Assembly: GCA_963573315.1 (NCBI GenBank)
Contig: OY752143.1
Span: 1,426,001 to 1,490,000 of the forward strand
DNA from: Entomortierella parvispora
Taxonomy: Eukaryota > Mortierellomycota > Mortierellomycetes > Mortierellales > Mortierellaceae
Length of the DNA: 64,000 bases
Direction: 5' to 3'
The notes under the pieces were generated by a model that saw only the letters and a list, made by a program, of their open reading frames with translations, ran no database searches and was not told the DNA's origin. Made by a program: the position numbers and the translations under genes. This document shows positions 1 through 11,084 of this stretch, in pieces. The stretch's first letter is position 1; every line of letters begins with the position of its first letter.

Positions 1-699
1 TCGGTACCTCATCAAGAAGTCTCCTAAGGTGAGGGGTGTAACTGTGAAAGCTTGCATGAAGGTTCATCAAGAACTCAATGACAAAGTGTTGACAGTTTCG
101 TCTCAGAATGTCATACTTTGTCCACTCATACAAGCTGTACAACAAGTCTTGGTACAGCTCACGCGGACAGAGCGTGAGTTTTCCCAAAAGATAGCGTTTG
201 CCCGCGTCGTGTTCAGTGAATTGTTGGACCCGAAGCTGACCCTGTCGACTGAACATACCGTGTTGTTCCAGAAACTCGACCGTAATTTGGTCTTCGCCTA
301 GGACGATCAACAACTTCCAGTGCTTGAAGTTGCGAAGGCCATCCCCGTCACCTTTGCCGGGGAACCATTTGAAGTCGGTGAGTCGTTCGTAGATGATGTA
401 GAGCTCGCCTTTTATCGGACCTGGTGCGACCTCATAGAGTTCGAGCAAGCGGGCGATTAGAGCAGCCTCCTGGCGAGCTCGTCTAGGCCTCACTCTCGCC
501 AAGTGCTCTGCACTGTGAGCTGTAGGGAGCAGCAAATAAATGGAGGTTGACGAAATAAAAACGTTCTCTCGTGAGACTCTGGCCAGGATATAGTCTTTTT
601 ACTTCAGCGACCTTTTCTTGATCCCAGTTGCCCGCTCTTCCGTACAGGAAAGTCAATGCTGTCAGGAATAAGATACTTACGTTCAGGCAACGATCGCAT
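1..699 (-). CDS. LRAT-like / NlpC-P60-fold protein, 3' part cut by the window edge
   Basis: Two exons on the minus strand, 699-681 and 519-1, with the protein running off the left edge. The intron has a GTAAGT donor at 680 and a CTACAG acceptor at 520, and the frame is kept (one base plus two). The start is the first ATG, giving MRSLPEP. The visible part is about 180 residues. It contains a His in FKHWKLLIVLG and a motif RRNCQHFV about 75 residues later. The His plus Asn-Cys-x-His-Phe pair resembles LRAT/H-Ras-like acyltransferases and related papain-fold cysteine enzymes, in which His and Cys are catalytic. Substrate and location cannot be told. Other papain-like families (PPPDE) are possible. 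Confidence is good for the gene and moderate for the family. Confidence 0.6.
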
Positions 700-1278
700 C
701 GCGAAGGATGTCAGGGGGGGGGGGGGGGGCAGTGAGTCGAATTGGCAATGGCGGGGGTGAGTGATGTTCGATGGTCGATGGAAAGTACTAGGAATGCGAG
801 CGGTAAAGGAGGAGACAAGAGGAAGCGGTGAGTCGGGGGTTTTTTATATTGGTTAACCGACCAGCATTGCCATCGGTCCCGTGGACCATGTTGGCACATC
901 CTCCAACTGTCCAATGTTATATTGCATATTGACAATGCACCCTCTCAATACACCCATTCAGGCGCGCCTCCATTTTGGACATCTACGCCCTTTCGCATAG
1001 GCGAATGGCAAAGGAACTTTAAAAAAGCAGCGGGGACACGCAATCACACACATCTCTCTTTCTCTCTTCCCCTTCTTGTTTCACTGTCCTGCCCTCACCC
1101 CCAACTGTTCGTTGGCCGACCGCTGTAGTCCAGTACCCCTGCTATTCCACCATTGGCCATCTTATCCACTACGCAATCAAGAACGCCAAGCCGTTTAATC
1201 TTGTCTTCCCTAATCCATTGGTTGTCAGTGTCTCCTCTTTTTTGGAACTTCATTTGCTTCCAGCTATTCGTCTGCTTC
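700..1278. other. Divergent intergenic region with a 16-G homopolymer
   Basis: This stretch lies between the minus-strand LRAT-like gene and the plus-strand zinc-ribbon gene and probably holds both promoters. A run of 16 G lies at 714-729. CT-rich sequence at 1040-1110 is typical of 5' leaders in this window. No coding exon is convincing here; open frames on both strands are low-complexity shadows. Confidence 0.5.
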
Positions 1279-1512
1279 ATGGGATCCACGTTATCCTCCC
1301 AGTCCAAGGGGGACCTTGATGCGAATTTCTCGCCTGGCTCGCTGAGTCTCCGAGTCCGAGGGCTGGACGTGAAACTCAGGGTTGAAAACAACACCCAGCT
1401 CTGCCCAGGCTGCGAAAAGGTCGGAACGATAACCTGGGAGGACGTTGAGGGTGGCGAAAAGTTGAAGTTTAAGTGCCTGAACTGCGACTGTTCGTACTGT
1501 CTCGCCAAATAA
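1279..1512 (+). CDS. Small zinc-ribbon protein with a myristoylation-type N-terminus
   Basis: A 77-residue single-exon frame starting at MGSTLSSQSK. An in-frame ATG at 1153 would add 42 hydrophobic, non-conserved-looking residues, so the shorter start is preferred. The N-terminus fits the N-myristoylation pattern (Gly2, Ser6). The C-terminal half has CPGC, then about 20 residues later CLNC and a further Cys-x-Tyr-Cys, which looks like a one-domain zinc ribbon. No family is recognised. The minus strand is also open here, but lacks any motif. The gene is small and unsupported by homology, so it is tentative; the Cys spacing is the main argument for it. Confidence 0.4.
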   Translation: MGSTLSSQSKGDLDANFSPGSLSLRVRGLDVKLRVENNTQLCPGCEKVGTITWEDVEGGEKLKFKCLNCDCSYCLAK

Positions 1513-1944
1513 AAAAAAGCGATCATGTGGCGCGACCGCTCTGTTTTTTTGCATTGAAGACCTTTTTTTTTTTAGCAAAAAAACAAAAAAAAAAGATGCA
1601 TGCTGTGTCGAAAGGCTGACGGGTCTCCTTCCAAACCTTGTGCACATATTTGGGTCTGGGACCTAGCGCACACAGGAAAGAGACGCGTTTGGCGCGGTTG
1701 GGGAAGCCATGACGAGACGATGACTCTGAAAGAGGGTGTGACATCCTAATGACGGCGACCCCGGCTTCTCGGCGTCGTCTATTCGACAAAAATTTGTAAA
1801 AGCCATCAAGGATATTTCCATGACTGACCACCGAAAAGCACCCCTCTCCCTCAATCCAAAGACACAGACACCTGTCCTCACCAACATAAACTCACCAACA
1901 CACAATCACACAAACACACAAACAAACACACACGCAAAAACACA
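1513..1944. other. Intergenic region with a CA-rich leader
   Basis: A/T homopolymers at 1511-1595 may mark the 3' end of the zinc-ribbon gene. A (CA)-rich stretch at 1855-1944 runs directly into the ATG of the next gene and is probably its 5' untranslated leader. No coding exon is seen. Confidence 0.4.
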
Positions 1945-2157
1945 ATGTCTCCCGGAAGAATTGCCAGCAACATCAAGGCTGCCCTCGGAGGTGCCAAAAA
2001 GGCTGTCGGGTCTGTTCTTGGGAACGAATCCATGCAAGCCTCGGGAAAGGTCCAGCAGGCCGAGGCTCAAGCCGCCAACCTAGCCGCTCGTGCACAGCAG
2101 CAGGCAAAGAGAGTAGGGCACACCGTCAAGGGTGCTGCACAAGAAACAAGGCCCTAA
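1945..2157 (+). CDS. CsbD-like stress protein (Hmp1-type)
   Basis: A 70-residue protein beginning MSPGRIASNIKAALGGAKKA. It is Ala/Gly/Lys/Gln-rich with the pattern GAKKAVGSVLGNESMQASGKVQQAEAQA spread over residues 16-45. This resembles the CsbD-like family, known in fungi as mismatched-base-pair and cruciform-DNA recognition proteins and in bacteria as general stress proteins. The length matches that family (about 60-90 residues). The ATG follows a CA-rich leader typical of strongly expressed fungal genes. Function in the cell is uncertain; the family is linked to stress by expression, not mechanism. An additional 3' exon cannot be ruled out. Confidence 0.6.
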   Translation: MSPGRIASNIKAALGGAKKAVGSVLGNESMQASGKVQQAEAQAANLAARAQQQAKRVGHTVKGAAQETRP

Positions 2158-2458
2158 AAGAGAAAGGAAGGCTAAACAGCACTCGAGGATCTGCAGAGCG
2201 CAAGATCCAAACGATCGACTTATCAGGTGTGCAAAGAGCTTAACTTGGAGGGCTCTGGTCAGATTCTTCTTTCACTTTGTGTTTTATTTGCAAGTTTCTG
2301 ACGTTGGAGATGGTTCAGAGAACCACTGAGTGAAAATCGAGAAACCGTTTGAGCGATTGGAATCTTCGTGTCCTCATTTTTTTTTTTTCATTCATTTTTT
2401 TCTTTTTTTTTTTTCTTGCACAAAAAGAGTTTGTTTGCGTCCAGCAATCTCGCCGTTG

Positions 2459-3692
2459 TTAAATGGGTCGAAGAACATTGTTCAGGTTTCCGCTCTGATC
2501 GTACTCGGTCTCGATTCCGTCGATGCACTTCCATTGCCCATCGACAATAAACTTGAACAACTGCTCGACCAAAAAAAAAAAAAAAAAAAGTAAAAAGGGT
2601 CAGTTGGAAACAAACAGAGGATTGAGCATCGATGAGCCTATTTTTGTTTGTTATTATCCCTTTCCTCTTGAGAACATACCACTTTTTGAGTTCGATCCAA
2701 GTCCACGATCGATTCGAACCGACCTTGGTTTCCAGGAACTCGCTTCATCACAACAGATCCTATTAGTCCATACAAAATAAACCATCGTGGATCAACAACA
2801 CAAAAGACGCTCGGATCATTTTTTGGCAGAGATAACGAAAACAAAATGACGAGAAGGTAGTCTGTGTGTGTGTGGGGAGGGGGAAAGTGATATCCTTTGT
2901 CGATTTCGGATGGTGCCCACGTCCTAAAAGGAATGTGTGCTTCTCACCCCTCTATCTCTCCCTTTTTTTTTGTATTCGCACCGTAACCACAACTGTTGGA
3001 ATATATCCGATCCTTCTCGCCTTAAACTATTGTGGTCTCCAAAGGTTCCATCTCAATCTTACCTGTCCAGTTATCAAAGGTTCCTGTGACCTTGACGACT
3101 CCACCGCCTTGCTTCCACTCGAACTAGCAATGTCGTTACCACCGAACAGATCGGGGAAAAAAAGGCAGCGGTGCTGTTAGTCCTTTGTCTTTCTAGAGAT
3201 AGAAAGCGGTTTATCTCTCTCACAATGGTTCCTAGACTCTTTTCATGGACAAAGGAAAAGACTATCAAACTGTTGTTTCTTCTCGGAGCTTACAGTGTGG
3301 GCAATCCGATCAGACTTGCCATCTACTTGTTCATGCCCGTGGCCCTTGGAGACCGACGAAGCATGAGCATGGGTTGTGTGCGAGTGAGATTTTGTAGAAG
3401 CATGATGGGCAATATCGTTGTCGTGATGGGGTTCTGGGGGCGAAACGACAGAGTGGCCCATGGTGGGTTTGTGGGATCCGCCAGCGTGAGAAGGCTTCTT
3501 GTGATGAGCCTTGTGTTGAGCGTTGTTGGGTGCTTGGGCAGGTGGGGGAGGAGCGGTGGTTGTCTTTGCGGCGGCTCCTCCCCCTGGAGCAGGAGCAGGT
3601 TGACCCTGAAGTCCACCCTTGAGAGGAGTGGCAGCAGGGACGGTGGTGGTGGGTTGGGGAGCGGCCGTTGTCGGGGTCTTTGGCTTGGTCAT
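2459..3692 (-). CDS. CBM48 (AMPK-beta-type) glycogen-binding protein with His/Pro-rich N-terminus
   Basis: Four exons: 3692-3294, 3123-3063, 2759-2680 and 2560-2459, giving 213 residues. Residues 1-133 are low-complexity (Pro, Thr, Ala, then His-rich). From residue 134 the exons spell FEWKQGGGVVKVTGTFDNWT, then a charged strand FESIVDLDRTQKV, then LFKFIVDGQWKCIDG and a final NLNNVL. These are the hallmark strands and aromatic residues of carbohydrate-binding module 48 of AMPK-beta and related proteins. The protein ends right after the CBM and lacks the beta-subunit C-terminal (ASC) domain, so it is unlikely to be an AMPK subunit; it resembles stand-alone fungal proteins such as Mdg1/Crp1. Intron donors are GTAAGC, GTAAGA and GTATGT. 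The family call is strong and the role unknown. Confidence 0.85.
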
Positions 3693-4676
3693 TGTTGTCC
3701 TTGGAAGGTGCGACTAGGAAGACGGGTCAAAGGGCAAGAGTGTGGGAAGAAAGAGAGGAAGAAAGAGAGAGAGGGGGGGAGAGAGAGAAGATCCAAAGCA
3801 CCACAACAAAGAGGAAAGGGTCTAAAAAGGAGAGAGGTAGACAAGAAAGACAAAGAGAGACAAGGAAGGACAGTGCGTTCTGATCCGAGCGCGCAGGTCA
3901 AGGAGGAACCCAGAGGTGCTGAGGTGCATGGTGAGAGAGCATGGCAAAGAGCAAAGACAAAGACACAGACACAGACAGAGAGACAGACAACACGCGATTG
4001 CACCCGAAGGGGGGGGAGGAAGCAAAGGAAATTATTATTTGGTGGCGCACATTTCTGTGGGTACATCTGTAGAAGAGACGAGACGAATGAATTCAATTCG
4101 ATCAAAAAAATCAAACTCCTGCCTCACTCCCCACACACACACACACACAACGCAAGAAGGCGCTCGAGGCGGGGTTTCCTGCAGAGTGGATCCACCACCA
4201 GATCGAAGGACCGGGTTGGCTGGCAGAGAGTGTCATTGGACAGCAAGCGAGCGAGGGAGGAAAGAGATGCGAGCGGAAGTGCAAAGTGTGTCCTGTCTCC
4301 TGTATGAAAAAGGCGGGGGGGAAACAGGCGCTCTTTTTTGCACGCTGATCGCACTGCTGATCAGAGAGAGGGAGTGTGCAAAAAAGGGCGGCACTGTCAT
4401 TCTCATACTCACACACTCATACAAACATACACACTCGCACAGAGAGAGAGAGACAGAGAGAAAAAGAGAGACCGCCCCCAGGGACGAAAAAGGGTTCAAT
4501 CAATCTCTCAATCTTGCCATTCTTGTTGTTGTTGTTGTCACTCTGTCAGTCTCACTCGCATTCTCTCATCTCTCACTCGCACTTCTCATTCACTCTTCAC
4601 CTCCGCCTTCTCCATTCCCTTCCTCGATCCTCCTCTCTTCTCTTCTCGCTCGATCCTCAATCACAACGCTGCTACT

Positions 4677-4719
<43 letters not shown>

Positions 4720-5301
4720 CCCAATTCTCGAATTAGGGGCACCCACCCTCACTCCAACACCAACCCATCTCCATCCTGTGCAGCTCCCCCTCCCCTCACT
4801 CCCTTCCTCTCCCTCGCTCCTCCTCTCCTCTCGCCCCCACCCACTCTCGCCCACTCCAATCCCTGCCGTGCATGGTCCATTCCTCTGCCTCAGGGTGAGT
4901 TGCCTAATTGCTTTGCATCCTCCCTCCTCCCTCTTCCCTCTGTTCCTTCTCCTCGACAGAATACACAGCCTGTGCCCGCCCGCCCTGCTCTCAAAAAGTT
5001 TTTCTTCCCTGGCCCCGACTCGTTGTCTTCCTGCCTGCCTGACTAACTGGACTTTCCTCTCTGGCACCAACAAACGCCCACTCTCTCACTCTCTCACTCT
5101 CTTTCTCCTGCCTTGCCTTGGCTGACCCTCAAACTTTGCTTCTTCATTCCTCTCCTTCTCCTTCTCTTGCTTTCCTTACCCCCTCCCCTCGTGCACATCC
5201 TTATGCGTCCATCGCCCCTCTCCAGGTTGATCCAAGTACCGTAGAAAATTCCAAGCTTAACCCTTAGACCAGCTGCGCCGTCGAATTGCTCGTGGACAGT
5301 G
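3693..5301. other. Long divergent intergenic region rich in simple repeats
   Basis: About 1.6 kb between the CBM48 gene (-) and the Myb gene (+). It holds a GA-rich tract (about 3750-3870), CA/AG dinucleotide stretches (3955-3990, 4130-4150, 4395-4460), a (CAA)n tract at 4678-4720 and a long CT-rich block up to 5220. The open frames here, including one with poly-Asn, come only from these repeats. It probably contains both promoters and the Myb 5' leader. Confidence 0.5.
4678..4720 (+). repeat. (CAA)n trinucleotide microsatellite
   Basis: About 14 uninterrupted CAA units. It lies in the presumed promoter or leader region of the Myb gene rather than in a recognised coding exon. Confidence 0.9.
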
Positions 5302-8300
5302 ATGGCAGCGAACATGGTAGGTGTCCTAAGGACCCTGTTTGACTTTCTCTTAGCGCACAGTTGACCATGCGGCACTCTAACGAACCCGCTCCTAACCGCT
5401 CCTCTTTTTTCTTTACTCTCCTTCCTTCTTTCCTTTTCTTCATAATTCTCCTCTTCTGCCATCCAATTGACTGTCTTTACCCCCCTTTCCCCCCTGTCCC
5501 TCTCCAATCTCCTTCCATTCTCCTCTGATCCAATCCTGCAGGGCGAGAGCTGTGGGTCCCCGTCTGAATTCGACCAGTACTCACACTTTGCGCCTCAGTC
5601 GCCACAATTCGACGTAGGTTCCCCTTGCATTTGTTCTTTTTCTTCATTTTCATTGCTTGCCTGTTCAAGCACCAATGTTCGATGGAAAGAGCCGCCACCC
5701 GATGCTCTTTTTTGCCGCCTTCCCTTCCCCTCGACCGACAGTCTGCGCTTTTTAATTGTGTTGCAGTATCGTATTGTTCTGTCTCCTTCGAGCGCGGTAT
5801 TTTTAACTGCCACCCCATGGACGGCCAGGACAGAGACGAGGCGGCAGGAACAAAGGGCGACAATAGGACCAAGACCAGGAGGCAGGAACAGGAAAAGACA
5901 ACCTGAGGATACAGTTTGCTTTTGACACACACCTTTCATTCCTCTCTTTCTAGAGAGAGAGAGAGGGAGAAACGTTTGTTGGCCAATTGATCAGAACCTT
6001 GCCTTTACTAACTGACAGTGTTCTCTTTGCACGGCACACTCTTTTTCGCGACACTTTTATTTTGACTCCTAGTTCACCTTTCTATCATCACATGACGGCT
6101 CAAAGGACCACCATGTATGTTTTGGTCCGACCATTGGCCTTCCCCTTTTGTTCTCCCCCCTGTCTGTTCGCCGTCTCGCGCACGATGCTTCTGTTGCCGG
6201 CTGCTCTGTGTTGCACCAAAACAAAAACAAAACCCGCTGACATTCCACGATTGTTTACCCAATAGGTACCAGCTATCTTTACCGCCAACTTCCCAGACGA
6301 CATGCCGTCGCTAGGACTCACCGGCGAACCCAACATGGACGATTCAAACATGGACGACATGTTGCAAGTAGACGATCAGATCATGCCACGAAAGAGATTT
6401 CGTGGTGAAAGAATTGTCTGGACACCAGAAGAAGACGAATTCCTGCGGGCGGCTGTGCAGAAATACGGTGACAAGACCGAAAAATGGGCAGTTATTGCAT
6501 CCTGTGTGCCAGGCAGGACCAACAAGAATTGCAGGAAGAGATGGTTCCACTCTCTCGATCCCAGCCTGAAGAAGGGTACTTGGACAGAGGAGGAGGATCA
6601 CCTGCTGAGGACAGGGGTTCAAAGTTTCAAAGGCCAATGGAGCAAGATTGCAGAGCGTATCAATGGCCGAACAGACGATCAATGTGCAAAGCGGTGGCGC
6701 GAGAGTCTGGATCCTCATATCGATCGGGCGGCCTGGACTCCCGAGGATGATGTGGTGCTCTTGCAAAAATTTGAAGAATTTGGAAGTCAATGGCAAAAGA
6801 TTGCACTTTCTTTCCCAGGGAGACCCGGACTACACTGTCGGAACCGTTGGCGAAAGATCCAGAGAAGTCTTAATCATATGCATCGGGCTAGTAAGCGGCG
6901 GCGGAACCAATTGCAAAAACATGGAATCACCGCGACATTGACAGCAGAAGGACAGGCAGACGAGGAGATCGCTGCTGGGGCGTCAGGGCAAGGGCACTCT
7001 CCACATGAAGATGACTATGGTGGCCCAGACGACAGTGGCGATTCAGCACACACAGACCAGGATAAGGATGACGGAAAAGTCGATTCGAGCCCAGACGAAG
7101 AAAAGCCGTACGGATGCGCGGTTCCCATGTGCTCATTCGAGAGCTCTTCGCCATCCCTACTCTTTTACCATTTCAAAGCCTCCCACCATGGGAGCGCTAT
7201 CCAAAAGCCTTTCAGATGTACAATGCCAGCATGTGTGGATCGCAAGCGGTACAAGAACATCAATGGGCTTCAGTACCACATCACACACGCAAAAAACACT
7301 CCCGGTCACGGCGGAAGCAACCACTCTGAGAGCGGACAGGCACCTACTGCTACTGTGGTACCAGCCACTAATACACACCCTACGCCAGCCTCTCTCGCTC
7401 AGCAGTCGTCTTCCGCTACACCTGCCGTACATACCCCAGCCACCACCACCACCACCACCATTTCTCCACCCATACCACTCATACAACCCTCCACCGTTTC
7501 TTTGGACTCTGCGGTGGCACCCAGGCCGTTTACAGGAGTTTTCGCCGACCTTTCAGAGGCAGGTCCTAGCCTCCCTCTCGCGCCGACCCCAGCCGAAATC
7601 CAACTTCAGATTCAACCTCAACGGCCCCCTCAACCTGCAGTGTCACACCAAGCTTTCAATATTCCTCATACCCCCGAACCTATGGATGGCTTGTCATCGC
7701 CCATGTCCATGGATATCACCATGAGCCAGCCTCAGGTCGCTTTGTTCCAGTGCCCTGAGCTTGGCTGCGGGCAAACGTTTCATGCCATTAGTGGCCTGAA
7801 CGCACATATGGCCAACCACCACGGTCATCGGTCCATGACCATGAAGAATGGTACCGACCACTTGACATTTGGCTCCGGCTCGATTTCGATTCCTGAGAAC
7901 GACTATGACGACATGGACATCGATCTCGCCTATCTTGCGTCTGAAAGTTCGTCACCCATGGATATGGAGGGGCACATTCTTTTGGATGATGCAGAGCTGC
8001 AGGCTCAGCTGGAAAGCATGGCTCAGGAACATGGGGCACTGAGCATGGACCCCAATACTCCGGGAAACGTACAGGCAATGAGCATCCTCTCTATGAACGA
8101 GTTGCTCTTTGCTAACCACATTTCAAACTCTCTCAGCAACAGGATCCATTTTGGATCTCACATCAACGTCAGCGCGGACGAGCCTAATTCGACCATGCCC
8201 TCTACCCCAGCTCCGTCGACCAATGTCAGTCCAAGGATGACGACTCTTAATATCTCGTCCCCGACCACTCCTATCCCAGGCGCGCCGGCGCCGATTGAAC

Positions 8301-8914
8301 CTGTGGCTGCACTAAGCCCTGCCAAGACCCCGATCGTGAAAAGATTTCCTTGTACAGCGGTTGGATGTCCAAAGTCGTATGCAAATAATAGCACCCTTCG
8401 AGCTCACACGCGGAACGACCATCCGGACCTCTACACCAAGCTCTTTAAACCCAACCATGTCACTGCTGCATCCTCAATGTTGTCTCCCTCACCAGTAGCG
8501 TCAATCTCGACGGATGTGGAGCTAGCTGCTTCCCAGGGTCTTGACGACAGTAGCATGACCACAATCATGACAAAGAGTGATTTGACAGCAGGATTGATCT
8601 CGAACACCTCTATGGATGTTCATGTCCGCATGAGCTTTGCCTCGGCCATTGGTGGTGCTACTTCAGGGATTGCGGGATCAGGGACGAGCTCTGCTCACAA
8701 AGGCAAAGCGCCCAGACAGTCAAAGAAAGCAACAGCAGCGGCAGAGTTGGCACTGATGGCGACAGGTGCAATTGCCCTAGGAGAGACACCTATGCCGGAT
8801 GAGGCCATGCCCTACAAGTGCCTCGTTCCAGGATGCGGAAAGGGTTACACCAACATTAGTGGGCTCAAGAATCACCTCCTGCAAGCACACGGATCGACCC
8901 CTCGGAAGGCTTGA
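5302..8914 (+). CDS. Three-repeat Myb transcription factor with C2H2 zinc fingers
   Basis: Exons 5302-5316 (encoding MAANM), 5542-5613 and 6266-8914 give 911 residues; all junctions are phase 0 with GTAGGT donors. An internal ATG at 6302 is less likely to be the start, because the exon upstream of it reads sensibly. Residues about 78-230 form three Myb/SANT repeats (VWTPEEDEFL, TWTEEEDHLL, AWTPEDDVVL), with the KxCRxRW type of recognition helix. Five C2H2-like fingers follow near residues 310, 344, 522, 722 and 878, several of the type YKCLVPGCGKGYTNISGL, similar to Sfp1-type fingers. Long Ser/Thr/Pro-rich linkers lie between them. The combination suggests a nuclear DNA-binding regulator with two classes of DNA reader. 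Targets are unknown. Confidence 0.85.
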
Positions 8915-10057
8915 CGCTCGGCACCACCCATTGGACTCTTTGGTCACGACATTCTCCTTCCCTCCTATGGCAGCCATGGTATTTGTACATTTAGCTATAA
9001 AAAAGACCCCCCTGTACGCATGACCATGGCTCGTGCGGGTACACTCTATTTATGTCTAATAGATTGATTGTGAGTGTAGATACCTGAACTGCCAAAACCA
9101 AAAGCGTGGAACAAGGTCCTTTTTGGTCTTTTCTGGTGCTGGATAGTACCTCCAATAATTTCTTCCGCCTTTTTCTTTTTTGATTGTTGTTCTCCCAAAA
9201 CTGTCTTTGTGTGGTGATCCTGTACCTTTTCCCACACGACAGCCGGTGGGTTGGGCTCTTTCATGTTACTGGACTGACTGTCACTACCTCGCGCTGTGCG
9301 CTCGTTTCCTTTCTCTTCTCCGTCATTTTTTTTTTTTTTTTTTTTTTTTGTATCGCGTCCCCAGTCTTTCAAGTTTTCGTCATTGTCGCCTCTCTTTGCA
9401 CTACTTGTCATTCAAGTCCTCTGTTCACAGACGCGTCTCAATTGCGCCCAATGTGTTGATCACAGTCATCATTAGCTGCTTATACGTCTGCCTTTCACTC
9501 CATTATGTCTCGCGATTTGTCAATCAAAAGAATACCACAGCCATTGACCTCACTTTCGAATGCGAGACAGACCCAATTTAGTCGATCCTCCTATGATGAT
9601 TATTCATCAGCTGCAATTGCTTCATTCTTACGCGAACATGTGTTTCCCTTACATCGCGAATCGTTTCAGAGCCGCAAAAGAACTTCCATGGATGCCCTGG
9701 TATTCCATTGGCAGTTGATCAAGGTATATTCAAAAAGCCTTCCTTTGTTGTTTTCCTCTATCGTTGCCTTGCGGATAAAAGAGATTGAGAATTGAGGAGG
9801 GTTTCTTTAAGGCGATCAACTCATTCTCCGGGAGATAAAGAGGGAACAATGAAAGGGGAGAGGGTGAATCGTTGATCTCGAGTGTGATTTATAGCCCCAC
9901 AAATCGACGACTCTATTTTTTGGTTCGTAAATGAAGGGGGGAAAACGCGCTGGCAACTTCTTTACCTTGCTCCTACTTTTTATTCTCTTCTTTCTTCTTT
10001 GTCTGACTTGCCACCTTTATTTCATTCTCTTCTTAACAACCGCTGCTTTATCTCTAA
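8915..10057. other. Intergenic region; possible upstream exon of the next gene
   Basis: The first part is the Myb 3' end. A T-tract lies near 9327-9349. An open frame at 9505-9723 (MSRDLSIKRIPQ...) ends at a plausible donor ATCAAG|GTATAT and could be a 5' exon of the gene at 10058. No acceptor could be matched with confidence, so it is left unannotated. Confidence 0.3.
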
Positions 10058-10975
10058 ATGCTCCGTCAATTCCATCTTCATGAAAATACGCGGACAGATG
10101 CACCGTTACTCGAGGGCCAGCTCCCAGACGCAACAGGACCTTCATCATGCCAACGTCCTCTTTCTTCATGTTGCTCTTTGTCTCCTTCTCCTCCACCACC
10201 ACCGCCTACAAGGCAAACTCAAAGTCAATCTGCAAAACGTTCCTGGAAAAACATCTGTCGCATCCCTCCCCTAACCAACCTGACAAATCATGGTCCTGAA
10301 GATACGATCAAGTCCAAGGAAAGATCGGGGCCTTTGCCCCTGCTCTTCCTTAACAATGACGACTACAATTTCGTCCACAATAACAACTCTGGGCCGCCTT
10401 TTCCAATACCCAAAAATGAACTGGGGACGGATGAAAATGAAAACGATGACGATAATACATCCCAGTTCCATTCGCTCTCGCAAGACGGAGCATCCACACA
10501 GCGGCTTTTGATTCAAAAGGTCAAGATCGAGGTCGGCTCTTGTTATGTGCCCTTAGTCCACAACTCTGTTTGGGTGACTTGTGAGACCTGTTGGCGACAG
10601 TTCCTGCTCACACCCAAGGACCCCTGTCGATTAGAACGACACCAGCAGAAGTTTTGTCGAACAAGGACCCAACGACGGGTCCAGAGGTGGTGGTCTGAAA
10701 TCGAGGCTTTTGCAGACCGGATCCAGAACCGCGTCGCTTTGACACAGCACCGCCTTCTTGTGGACGAGGAGGAAAATGGGAAGGAGGAAAATGAGGCCAA
10801 GGGGTGCTTAAGGCGGGAGGATAGGCCAAGGCAACGATGGAGACGGGGACTTTTCTGTGGATATTATGCGGGAAAGAAAATCTCGAAAATGAACATGGAA
10901 AAGATGAAAAGAGAGGCGGAGGCCTTGGAGAAGAAGGAGTGGAGGTCAGCCGAGGTTGACGACCAAGGTGAATGA
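10058..10975 (+). CDS. Uncharacterised protein with a CxxC/HxxxxC zinc-finger-like motif
   Basis: A 305-residue open frame, not recognised as a family. The first 70 residues are Ser/Pro-rich and may be leader or intron rather than protein. Residues 92-135 are Asn/Asp-rich. The best-looking core is VWVTCETCWRQF followed by CRLERHQQKFC (Cys175, Cys178, His195, Cys200), a likely zinc site, then a basic helix-like RTRTQRRVQRWW. The C-terminus is charged and probably coiled-coil. The stop at 10975 is followed by AATAAA (11049), consistent with a 3' end. The true 5' end is unresolved. Confidence 0.5.
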   Translation: MLRQFHLHENTRTDAPLLEGQLPDATGPSSCQRPLSSCCSLSPSPPPPPPTRQTQSQSAKRSWKNICRIPPLTNLTNHGPEDTIKSKERSGPLPLLFLNNDDYNFVHNNNSGPPFPIPKNELGTDENENDDDNTSQFHSLSQDGASTQRLLIQKVKIEVGSCYVPLVHNSVWVTCETCWRQFLLTPKDPCRLERHQQKFCRTRTQRRVQRWWSEIEAFADRIQNRVALTQHRLLVDEEENGKEENEAKGCLRREDRPRQRWRRGLFCGYYAGKKISKMNMEKMKREAEALEKKEWRSAEVDDQGE

Positions 10976-11084
10976 TCGACGCGAAACGTATACCCATCTC
11001 TGACTCCAAATGCTAGGATACAGATTGGAGTTAAATGTTGTACATAGCAATAAAGGTGTTTATTGCCAATATGCAAGGACTAGT

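Noticed and set aside
1095-1526. A 143-codon minus-strand frame opposite the zinc-ribbon gene
   Set aside because: No motif, and its composition mirrors the opposite strand; the plus frame has ordered Cys pairs.
3171-4307. A 378-codon plus-strand open frame
   Set aside because: It is antisense to the CBM48 exons, whose splice-joined protein matches a known fold, and continues into GA-rich repeats.
4376-5125. A plus-strand frame with poly-Asn and Ser/Pro/Leu-rich translation
   Set aside because: It is produced by CAA and CT simple repeats in a leader or promoter region; no domain is present.
9046-9411. A 121-codon minus-strand Lys-rich frame
   Set aside because: It is driven by a T/A homopolymer and lies in the 3' region of the Myb gene, with no domain.
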